DNA of 9,348 bases, taken from positions 1 through 9,348 of the forward strand of contig CAZPAH010000109.1 in the NCBI GenBank assembly GCA_964584495.1, read 5' to 3'. The stretch is from CAZPAH01 sp964584495 (GTDB lineage: Bacteria > Krumholzibacteriota > Krumholzibacteriia > Krumholzibacteriales > Krumholzibacteriaceae). The stretch's first letter is position 1, and each line of letters begins with the position of its first letter. The translations under genes were made by a program, and so were the position numbers. The notes under the pieces are model-generated. The model saw only the letters and a list, made by a program, of their open reading frames with translations, did not search any database and had not been told where the DNA came from. Below are positions 1-6,091 of this stretch, piece after piece.

Positions 1-68
1 ACCTGTAGCAGGCTGAGAAGGCGAGGGCGCCTCAGGTTCATCCGTCGACCGTGGAAAGGGCGCGGTAC

Positions 69-84
69 GGAATCGATCGATTCC
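69..84. repeat. 16-bp perfect palindrome upstream of the hydro-lyase operon
   Basis: GGAATCGATCGATTCC reads the same on both strands with no central spacer. It sits about 65 bp before the first start codon and just upstream of a poor promoter-like pair (TTGCCG at 94-99, GTTAAT at 117-122, 17-bp spacing). A spacerless palindrome is a poor hairpin but a plausible dimeric-regulator site. Nothing in the sequence says which regulator would bind. It could be chance, because GATC-containing palindromes are easy to form in this base composition. Confidence 0.35.
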
Positions 85-93
85 ACAGATGCC

Positions 94-122
94 TTGCCGG
101 CACGTGAGTCGGACCTGTTAAT
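94..122 (+). promoter_or_regulatory. weak sigma70-like promoter candidate for the hydro-lyase genes
   Basis: TTGCCG (4 of 6 matches to the -35 consensus) is followed after 17 bp by GTTAAT (4 of 6 matches to the -10 consensus, lacking the important second-position A). Transcription from here would begin near 129 and give a short leader ending in the ribosome-binding site at 136-141. The match is marginal. The true promoter may lie left of the window, because the 131 bases before the gene may be only a gap inside a longer operon. Confidence 0.2.
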
Positions 123-135
123 TGAAATGCCTTGG

Positions 136-141
136 AAGGAG
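136..141 (+). promoter_or_regulatory. Shine-Dalgarno site deciding the start of the fused hydro-lyase
   Basis: AAGGAG lies 8 bases before the ATG at 150, ideal spacing. The reading frame stays open upstream to a TTG at 132, but that codon overlaps the start of this site and has no ribosome-binding site of its own, so ATG 150 is preferred. Confidence 0.75.
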
Positions 142-149
142 AGGTCACG

Positions 150-2072
150 ATGGGTAGAACCATCATCGAGAAGATTATTTCCGCGCATGCCGGCAGGGAC
201 GTCGGTGCAGGGGATGTAGTATGGATAGATATCGACGTCAGGTCGGCCAGGGATTTCGGGGGGGCGAATGTCGTAAAAAATCTGAAGAAGTTCTATACGC
301 AACCCTACGTCGACGACCCCGAGAAAACCTATTTCACCTTCGACTGCAACGTTCCTGCTAAAGATACGGGGTATGCCGAGAATCAGCAGATATGCAGGAT
401 CTTCGCCAGGGAGACGGGAGTAAGGGTATTCGATGTCAGGGCCGGAATCGGCTCCCATGTCGCTATAGAACGCGGGATAGCCCGGCCGGGCGAGATCTTC
501 GTGGGAACGGACAGCCATCTGAATATCATGGGTGCGATAGGGTGTTTCGGACAGGGGATGGGAGACCGCGATATCGCTTATATATGGGCATCCGGAAGAA
601 ACTGGTTCGAAGTTCCGGCCTCGATGCGGGTCGTTCTTGAAGGATCGATATCGTTCCCGGTCACGGCGAAGGATATAGCCCTTGAGGTGATAGGAAAGCT
701 CGGTTCGGCCGGCGCCCTGGGCAAGGTGATCGAGTTTTACGGACGGGGGGCCGAGGATCTAAGTCTGTCGGCTAAGATAACTATCGCCAGCATGGCTACT
801 GAAATGGGAGCGGTGGCGGCCTTTCTCCCGGTAGGGAAACGGATCGAGGAATATATATCGAGGCGGAGCGGCGGGCTGAAGCCGGCCCCCGTCGCAGCCG
901 ACGGTGACGCAGAATACACGGAATCTCTCACTATCGATCTCGGCAGGTTGGAGCCCATGGCGGCGTGTCCGTTCAGTCCTTCCAACGTGAAGAGGGTCGC
1001 GGATGTGGCAGGCACTCGTATCGATACGGCTATCCTGGGATCCTGCACAAACGGCAGGTTCGAAGATATGGTTCACGCCGCATCGATCCTGAAGGGGAAC
1101 AGGGTCAAGGAAGGGGTCAGTCTAAAGATCGTTCCGGCGACCCAGGAGGTATACGAGCGGATGCTCAATGAGGGTATTCTCAAGCTATTGGTAGACGCCG
1201 GGGCCCTCGTATCAAATCCCGGATGCGGAGGTTGCGCTTCAGGACAGATCGGCATGGTTGGAAAGGGCGAGGTTCAGCTCAGCACATCCAACAGGAATTT
1301 CGCCGGCAAGCAGGGAAAGGGGGAGACCTATCTGGTCGGTCCAGCAGTAGTCGCCGCCTCGGTGATAAAGGGTGAGATAACCGTCCCGACCACCTCCCGC
1401 TTGGTCGATTTCGTTCCCGATGAAATGTACGAGGAGGAGCCTGAACTTTCCTATATTTCATGGCGCGACGAAAGCAAGGCGTTAAAACGATCCGGCAATA
1501 AGATAAAAGGTATTTCCTCCACCGCCGCCTCCGGGGTCGATAAGAGCCGATGTCCCGGCACGATAAGGGGCAGGGCGAGGTTGATAAAAGTGCCTGGCGG
1601 CGGATTGATGGATGATATCGATACGGACATGATTTTCCACAACAGGTATCTCTCGATAACGGATATCGCAGAGATGGGAAGGCACACATTCGAAACGCTC
1701 GCCGGCTACGAAGATTTTCCCTCGAGCGTTCAGAAGGGCGATATCCTCATTACGGGCGGTAACTTTGGTTGCGGCTCGTCGAGGCAGCAGGCGGTCGATT
1801 GTTTTATCTCCCTCGGGATATCCCTTGTCATAACGGAGTCGACCGGAGCGATCTACAAGAGGAATATAATAAACTCGGGATTTCCGTTTCTCGAGGCCGA
1901 TGGGATCAAGAAAGGGGGGATTGAAGAGGGGGAGGAGCTCGTGGTAGATTTGGAGAAGGGAACGATAACCCGACCTGGAGGAGAGGTCATCCCGGCGGGC
2001 CGCCCGACCTCGGTTCAGTTGGATATATGCAGGGCGGGAGGATTATTCTTCTATACGGGGAAGGATGAATAA
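150..2072 (+). CDS. fused aconitase-superfamily hydro-lyase (LeuC-LeuD-like single chain)
   Basis: This 640-residue cytoplasmic iron-sulfur hydro-lyase should interconvert hydroxy-di/tricarboxylates through an unsaturated intermediate. Residues 1 to about 420 form a LeuC-like large domain. A hydrophilic linker follows (about 420-465), then a LeuD-like swivel domain (about 468-640). Cluster ligands are Cys299 (GSCTNGR) and Cys359/Cys362 (GCGGC). Glu195, Arg382 and the substrate loop Ser543-Ser544-Arg545 are retained. Three usual residues differ from the split enzyme downstream: Asp-His is Asp65-Cys66, the HQ pair is Ser102-His103, and the second arginine of the NRNFxGR motif is Lys387. The DSH triad is kept (121-123), but the usual TTHGA after it is altered to LNIMGA. 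The swivel recognition loop reads RYLSI (499-503). The start is ATG 150, chosen by its Shine-Dalgarno site. It is followed at once by the LeuC-like gene. Family membership is firm. The substrate is not: aconitate, isopropylmalate, homoaconitate and methyl-branched malates all remain possible. Confidence 0.9.
   Translation: MGRTIIEKIISAHAGRDVGAGDVVWIDIDVRSARDFGGANVVKNLKKFYTQPYVDDPEKTYFTFDCNVPAKDTGYAENQQICRIFARETGVRVFDVRAGIGSHVAIERGIARPGEIFVGTDSHLNIMGAIGCFGQGMGDRDIAYIWASGRNWFEVPASMRVVLEGSISFPVTAKDIALEVIGKLGSAGALGKVIEFYGRGAEDLSLSAKITIASMATEMGAVAAFLPVGKRIEEYISRRSGGLKPAPVAADGDAEYTESLTIDLGRLEPMAACPFSPSNVKRVADVAGTRIDTAILGSCTNGRFEDMVHAASILKGNRVKEGVSLKIVPATQEVYERMLNEGILKLLVDAGALVSNPGCGGCASGQIGMVGKGEVQLSTSNRNFAGKQGKGETYLVGPAVVAASVIKGEITVPTTSRLVDFVPDEMYEEEPELSYISWRDESKALKRSGNKIKGISSTAASGVDKSRCPGTIRGRARLIKVPGGGLMDDIDTDMIFHNRYLSITDIAEMGRHTFETLAGYEDFPSSVQKGDILITGGNFGCGSSRQQAVDCFISLGISLVITESTGAIYKRNIINSGFPFLEADGIKKGGIEEGEELVVDLEKGTITRPGGEVIPAGRPTSVQLDICRAGGLFFYTGKDE
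2057..2064 (+). promoter_or_regulatory. Shine-Dalgarno site inside the end of the fused gene, deciding the LeuC-like start
   Basis: GGGGAAGG abuts the in-frame ATG at 2065, too close to serve it, but lies 9 bases before the ATG at 2074. This favours 2074 as the start of the large-subunit gene, one base after the stop codon of the preceding gene, and implies translational coupling. Using 2065 would give an 8-base overlap and three extra residues. Confidence 0.5.
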
Positions 2073-2073
2073 G

Positions 2074-3330
2074 ATGGGCGCGACAATGATCGAAAAGATC
2101 CTGGCAAGGGCGTCCGGCAATCCGGAAACGCATGTTGGAGATATAGTTTTCGCGAAGCCGCACATGATTTTATCTCATGATAATTCGGCGGCGATTCGCA
2201 AGATCTTCGAGAAACTGGAGGGTAGGAAGGTTTGGGATCCCTCCCGCATCTTCATCGCTCTCGATCACGCCGTTCCGCCCCCCGATTCAAAAAAGGCCGA
2301 AAACCACAAGATGATCCGTGAGTTTGTCAAGGAGATGGGGATCAAGCATTTTTACGAGTGTGGAACGGGGATATGCCACCAGGTGCTTCCCGAGGAAGGT
2401 CACGTTTTGCCGGGGACCGTTATATTCGGTTCTGATTCGCACACGACGACGCACGGTGCTCTAGGGGCGGCCGGAATCCCTATAGGAAGGACCGAGACGG
2501 CGAGCGTTTGGGCCCTGGGGGAGACATGGTTGAAAGTGCCGCCGACGATAAAGATAGTTCTCGATGGCGAGCCGCGGAGCGGGGTGGTTCCTAAGGATTT
2601 AATCCTCTTTATTATCGGAATGGTTTCGGCGGACGGCGCAACGTACAAAGCGGTCGAGTTTCACGGCCCGGTAATTGAAAAGATGGGGGTGGGCGGCAGG
2701 ATGACGCTTTGCAACATGGCCGCCGAAATGGGAGCAAAGGCCGGAATGGTGCCGTTCGACGATATCACGGGGAAATGGTTGAAGGGCGTAACGAACGATC
2801 CCTTTGAGCCGGCAAACCCGGATGAAGATGCACGGTACGAAAAAGAGATAAAGATAGATTGCGGCGTTATCGGACCACAGGTGGCAAAACCGCACAAGGT
2901 CGACAACGTGGTCCCTGTCTCGATGGTCGGTGATGTGAGCATAGATGTAGCACTGCTGGGCACATGCACGAATGGACGTATCGAGGATCTGATGGAAGCG
3001 GCACAAATTCTGAAAGGCAAAAAAGTCAAGAACGGAGTCAGGCTGCTTGTCTATCCGGCGTCGCGCAAGGTGCTGGAGGAGGCCGTGGGGAACGGAACCG
3101 TGTCGATTCTCCTTGAAGCCGGGGCGCAGATCGCCGTTCCGGCCTGCGGCCCCTGCCTCGGAGCTTACGGCGGGATTCTGGCTCCGGGAGAAAAATGTGT
3201 TTCTACGGCCAACAGGAATTTCAAAGGTCGAATGGGTTGCAAAGAAGATACGGAAATTTATCTCGCCAGCCCGGCTACGGTCGCGGCTTCGGCCGTCGAG
3301 GGAAAGATAGTATCGCCGTTCGCGGAATAA
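2074..3330 (+). CDS. LeuC/HacA-type hydro-lyase large subunit (3-isopropylmalate dehydratase or homoaconitase family)
   Basis: This is the [4Fe-4S] catalytic subunit of a split hydro-lyase that pairs with the small subunit encoded next. From ATG 2074 it has 418 residues, the length of archaeal-type LeuC/HacA proteins and shorter than the enterobacterial LeuC of about 466. All expected active-site elements are present: Asp64-His65, His102-Gln103, Asp121-Ser122-His123 followed by TTTHGA, Glu195, cluster ligands Cys298 (GTCTNGR) and Cys358/Cys361 (ACGPC), and Arg381/Arg386 in NRNFKGR. It therefore looks fully functional. It is nearly colinear with the large domain of the upstream fused protein, consistent with an old duplication. 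The starts at 2065 and 2086 are alternatives. The family covers isopropylmalate, homoaconitate, citramalate and dimethylmalate enzymes, and large-subunit sequence alone does not separate them, so no gene symbol is given. Confidence 0.92.
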   Translation: MGATMIEKILARASGNPETHVGDIVFAKPHMILSHDNSAAIRKIFEKLEGRKVWDPSRIFIALDHAVPPPDSKKAENHKMIREFVKEMGIKHFYECGTGICHQVLPEEGHVLPGTVIFGSDSHTTTHGALGAAGIPIGRTETASVWALGETWLKVPPTIKIVLDGEPRSGVVPKDLILFIIGMVSADGATYKAVEFHGPVIEKMGVGGRMTLCNMAAEMGAKAGMVPFDDITGKWLKGVTNDPFEPANPDEDARYEKEIKIDCGVIGPQVAKPHKVDNVVPVSMVGDVSIDVALLGTCTNGRIEDLMEAAQILKGKKVKNGVRLLVYPASRKVLEEAVGNGTVSILLEAGAQIAVPACGPCLGAYGGILAPGEKCVSTANRNFKGRMGCKEDTEIYLASPATVAASAVEGKIVSPFAE

Positions 3331-3349
3331 GCCGCCGGGGAGGAAAAAA

Positions 3350-3859
3350 ATGAAACTTCAAGGAAGAGCCTGGATTTTGGACGATGACGACATCAACACC
3401 GATGTGATCTATCCGGGAAAGTACACGTATGAGCTCTTCTCGAACGAGGAGATGGCGAGCCACGCCTTGGAGGATTTCGATCCCGGTTTCGCTCAAAATG
3501 TAATGATTGGCGATATGATAATCGCCGGCAGCAATTTCGGTTGCGGCTCGTCCCGTGAACAGGCCGTGACGTGCCTGAAATACGCCGGTATATCGGCGGT
3601 AGTCGCAGGATCTTTCGCGAGGTTATATTACAGGAACGCCATTAACCAGGCGTTGTACGCGATCGAATGCCCTCAGGCGGCCGAGTACGCGAGGAAGAAC
3701 CGCGGCGAACTCGAAAAGACGGAGATAACATTGGATCCCGGGAAGGGGATTTTAACGCTCGGCGGCAAGGAGTTCGTGTTTCCTCCGATGTCGGGAAAAG
3801 CTCTTGAGATATTTGATGCCGGCGGACTTGTGCCCTACACGAAGAAAAAGCTCGGTTGA
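3350..3859 (+). CDS. LeuD/HacB-type hydro-lyase small subunit
   Basis: This 169-residue swivel domain closes over the cluster site of the large subunit encoded just upstream and sets substrate choice. The conserved N-terminal stretch with Asp14, Asn16, Thr17 and Asp18 leads into the recognition loop PGKYTYEL (22-29). The substrate-binding loop is GSSREQ, with Ser67, Ser68 and Arg69. The length fits archaeal-type LeuD (about 160) rather than enterobacterial LeuD (about 200). A strong GGGGAGG site at 3337-3343, 6 bases before ATG 3350, fixes the start. The gap after the large subunit is 19 bp. The recognition loop has Tyr-Thr-Tyr-Glu where methanogen homoaconitase has the Arg-containing YLRT, so homoaconitase activity is not supported by that motif. 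The stop codon overlaps the start of the next gene by one base. Confidence 0.92.
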   Translation: MKLQGRAWILDDDDINTDVIYPGKYTYELFSNEEMASHALEDFDPGFAQNVMIGDMIIAGSNFGCGSSREQAVTCLKYAGISAVVAGSFARLYYRNAINQALYAIECPQAAEYARKNRGELEKTEITLDPGKGILTLGGKEFVFPPMSGKALEIFDAGGLVPYTKKKLG

Positions 3860-5946
3860 TGCGCAGCCTGCGCGGCCGTGATGGATCGGCAATGACGGGA
3901 CGTGAGAACACCCGGATCGCATTTCGAAAAAGATATTCGGTGCTCCTCGTCCTTTCGGCGATACTCGGAATTATCGCGACCCTAAGGGCCTTAGGCGTCG
4001 ATAAGCTCACCGTCCCCGCGGCCGCACTGCTCGTGGCGGCGTCGATTCTGGCGCTGGTCCCGCTCATATTGCTTTTCGGGGGCGATGGGATTCGACGGTG
4101 GAGACGCAGAGCTATCATAGCAGTGATTTTCGCCGCCCATCTGGTAGGGGTCCTCTTTTTCTTTCCTCCGGAAGATCTTGTTAACAACAGGCCAGTTTTG
4201 ACCCTGGATCACGCCATTCATTTTTACCAGGTCGAGAGGGCCAAGGAAATTTTTCACGATTCGCATCGCCTGAACGGTTACGATCCTTTTTTCATGGCGG
4301 GGTATCCGGGGGGGACGATTTTCGATCTGGATACGAAGGGGGTCGAAATATGGTGTTCGATTCTCGCATTTGTCGATACGGCCAGAGCGTATAAGCTATT
4401 CATTATCCTCGGGCACCTTCTTCTGGTTTTCACCATCTACGGCGGATGCAGGAGGTTGAAGTACGATTTCGAAGAAGCGGCCTTCGCCCTGCTGGTTTTC
4501 CTGCCCTACTGGCACTGGGGCAGGCCTTATGCGGGAGATTACCGTTTTGCCGGTATGTTCGCGTTTCTCTTCGTTTCGCATCTGTCGCTTTACATCACCG
4601 GGCTGTTCGGCTCCTTTCTCAGGGGAGAAGCGGTAAAACGTTTCTATATCCTGGGGCCGCTGGCCTTTCTCACCCATCCCACGGCGGTCGTTATTCTCCC
4701 CGTCGGATTTCTCGCCGCTTTTCTAATAGAGCGCAGGCTCGTTCCGGATGGAAATGTTCGGAAAAAGTGGGAGATCGGTATCCTGGCGAGGATGATTTTA
4801 TGGTGCCTGGTGGTCGTAGCCGTGAACGCCGTCTGGCTGGTGCCTTTCTTCAGATATCTCGATATTAAGTCGCCGTCGGAAACCTTCTTCCAGGTAAGTG
4901 GGGCGGGGGGTCTTCTCCGGCTGATTATAAAACCGGGAAATCTTCCCGTTCTCCTGCTCATCGCTCTGGCGGCGGCAGGTCTGGGGGCGCTCGTTAGGAA
5001 GAGACGGTTCGAGGCGGCGGTGCCTCCGGCGGCGGTGGGCCTCTTTCTGATGCTTATCGCGGGATTCGGAATATATCTTCCCATATTCAATCAGATGGAG
5101 CCGGGTCGATTTCTGCTGACCTCCTTTGTTTTCATGGCGCCGCTTTCGGGAGCGGGGCTGGCCGCCTTGATAAGGGGGGGGAAGAAGGTTTTTTCCTCTT
5201 CGCGGCTGTTCCAGCCGGCCAAGGCGGCGGCGCTGGTCGTACTGCTGCTCGCCACCCCCGTGCTGGCCCTTCTCTCTTCGAGATCCTATTACAGGCATAC
5301 TCTTTCGACCACGTTCGTCCCGGAGGTAAAGGAACTTATCGGGGCTTTGGACGATCGATTGACTCGGGACGGTCGACTCATGATCGAGGACGGACCCGCC
5401 TGGATTTACGGAGATTGTTTTTTACCTTCGATCCTGCCCCTATACACGGGGATCGAACAGGTGGGCGGACCATATCCGTTTTCTTTTATCACTCACAATT
5501 TTACGAACTGCTTCAACGGACGGATAATGGGGAAACCGGTTGCTTCACTCGGCCATAACGCTATGAAAGATTACCTGGATCTCTACAATATACACTGGAT
5601 AGTCACCGCGACGGTGGAATGCAAAGATTATTTCAGCCTCTTTCCAGGCGTCGACCCGGTCTGGGACTCGGAGCATTTCACACTCTGGCAGGTATCGAGC
5701 CCATCAACATTTACTTCGTTTCCGGGGACCAAGACGGACGCATCGTATGACAGGATCGATCTGCGGCTCGAGACGGAAGACGCGGAGGCCGTTCCCGATA
5801 GAATACTGCTCAAGTATCATTGGGACCGAGGATTACGTGTCGAGCCGCCCGCCAGGATATCGCCGGTGAAATGTCTCGACGATCCCGTCCCGATGATCCT
5901 TCTGGAACCGATGGGAAAGATGGAAATCGGCATTTTCTACAAATAA
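3859..5946 (+). CDS. multi-spanning membrane protein, GT-C fold, PTPS-related/YfhO-like glycosyltransferase candidate
   Basis: This 695-residue integral membrane protein has about eleven or twelve predicted transmembrane helices: near 28-47, 51-73, 84-102, 178-197, 205-220, 231-250, 262-290, 311-331, 362-380, 388-406, 415-438 and 455-473. A non-membrane domain of about 215 residues follows (480-695). The first long outer loop holds Asp117-His118 and then a YDPFF...GYPGG stretch (141-152), the layout of lipid-linked-sugar glycosyltransferases of the GT-C superfamily, in which an acidic residue in the first loop is catalytic. MEPGRF (413-418) before a late helix is also typical of the YfhO and PTPS-related membrane families. 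I infer transfer of a sugar from a polyprenyl phosphate at the outer face of the membrane; donor and acceptor are unknown. The start is ATG 3859, overlapping the previous stop (TGATG). It has no good ribosome-binding site, so translation is probably coupled. ATG 3892, 11 codons in, is an alternative. Confidence 0.78.
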   Translation: MRSLRGRDGSAMTGRENTRIAFRKRYSVLLVLSAILGIIATLRALGVDKLTVPAAALLVAASILALVPLILLFGGDGIRRWRRRAIIAVIFAAHLVGVLFFFPPEDLVNNRPVLTLDHAIHFYQVERAKEIFHDSHRLNGYDPFFMAGYPGGTIFDLDTKGVEIWCSILAFVDTARAYKLFIILGHLLLVFTIYGGCRRLKYDFEEAAFALLVFLPYWHWGRPYAGDYRFAGMFAFLFVSHLSLYITGLFGSFLRGEAVKRFYILGPLAFLTHPTAVVILPVGFLAAFLIERRLVPDGNVRKKWEIGILARMILWCLVVVAVNAVWLVPFFRYLDIKSPSETFFQVSGAGGLLRLIIKPGNLPVLLLIALAAAGLGALVRKRRFEAAVPPAAVGLFLMLIAGFGIYLPIFNQMEPGRFLLTSFVFMAPLSGAGLAALIRGGKKVFSSSRLFQPAKAAALVVLLLATPVLALLSSRSYYRHTLSTTFVPEVKELIGALDDRLTRDGRLMIEDGPAWIYGDCFLPSILPLYTGIEQVGGPYPFSFITHNFTNCFNGRIMGKPVASLGHNAMKDYLDLYNIHWIVTATVECKDYFSLFPGVDPVWDSEHFTLWQVSSPSTFTSFPGTKTDASYDRIDLRLETEDAEAVPDRILLKYHWDRGLRVEPPARISPVKCLDDPVPMILLEPMGKMEIGIFYK

Positions 5947-5947
5947 T

Positions 5948-5960
5948 CGATCCTGGATCG
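5948..5960. repeat. short inverted repeat after the first membrane protein gene
   Basis: CGATCC-T-GGATCG is a 13-base odd palindrome starting two bases after the stop codon. The central spacing is too small for a strong hairpin and no T-run follows, so it is not a convincing terminator. It might be a protein-binding site or chance. Confidence 0.25.
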
Positions 5961-5972
5961 CGCTATCTAATT

Positions 5973-5992
5973 GATAATCAGTAGGATAATCA
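5973..5992 (+). repeat. tandem GATAATCA direct repeat upstream of a promoter
   Basis: GATAATCA occurs at 5973-5980 and exactly again at 5985-5992, a 12-bp period, in AT-rich DNA just before the -35 box at 5999. The position, about -43 to -62 relative to the predicted start of transcription, is where activators or an UP-like element act. The regulator is unknown. Confidence 0.45.
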
Positions 5993-5998
5993 TGCTCG

Positions 5999-6028
5999 TT
6001 GACATTTAGGCCGTTATTATTGTACAAT
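5999..6028 (+). promoter_or_regulatory. strong sigma70-type promoter for the second membrane glycosyltransferase gene
   Basis: TTGACA (5999-6004) matches the -35 consensus perfectly. After 18 bp comes TACAAT (6023-6028), five of six matches to the -10 consensus. Transcription would begin near 6035, leaving a leader of about 57 bases before ATG 6092. It lies in the largest gap between genes in the window (145 bp) and points into the only downstream gene on this strand, which makes a chance match less likely. Confidence 0.75.
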
Positions 6029-6091
6029 TCGAATCTCGCTGAACGGAAAGGAAATTGTAGAGGACTCATCTGTTAAAGAATTGGCTACGGA

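Noticed and set aside
13..35. Imperfect hairpin (8 pairs with a 3-base bulge, loop AGGG) at the left edge, possibly a terminator of an upstream gene
   Set aside because: No T-run follows, and the upstream gene, if any, is outside the window. Stop codons at 6-8 and 14-16 in two frames are compatible with a gene end but do not prove one.
1279..1689. 136-codon - strand open frame inside the fused hydro-lyase gene
   Set aside because: It is antisense to conserved large-domain and linker codons, Arg/Pro/Ser-rich, with no motif.
150..2072. Calling the fused protein a pseudogene because catalytic residues are altered
   Set aside because: The frame is intact over 640 residues, the cluster ligands and substrate loop are preserved, and it has a strong ribosome-binding site, so functional divergence is more likely than decay.
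3642..4187. Open frame of 181 codons on the - strand across the end of the small subunit gene and the start of the membrane gene
   Set aside because: Composition is Arg/Ser-rich as expected for an antisense shadow, and it overlaps two supported genes.
5992..6009. Five-codon open frame starting ATG CTC in the promoter region
   Set aside because: It lies upstream of the predicted transcription start and overlaps the -35 box; no ribosome-binding site.
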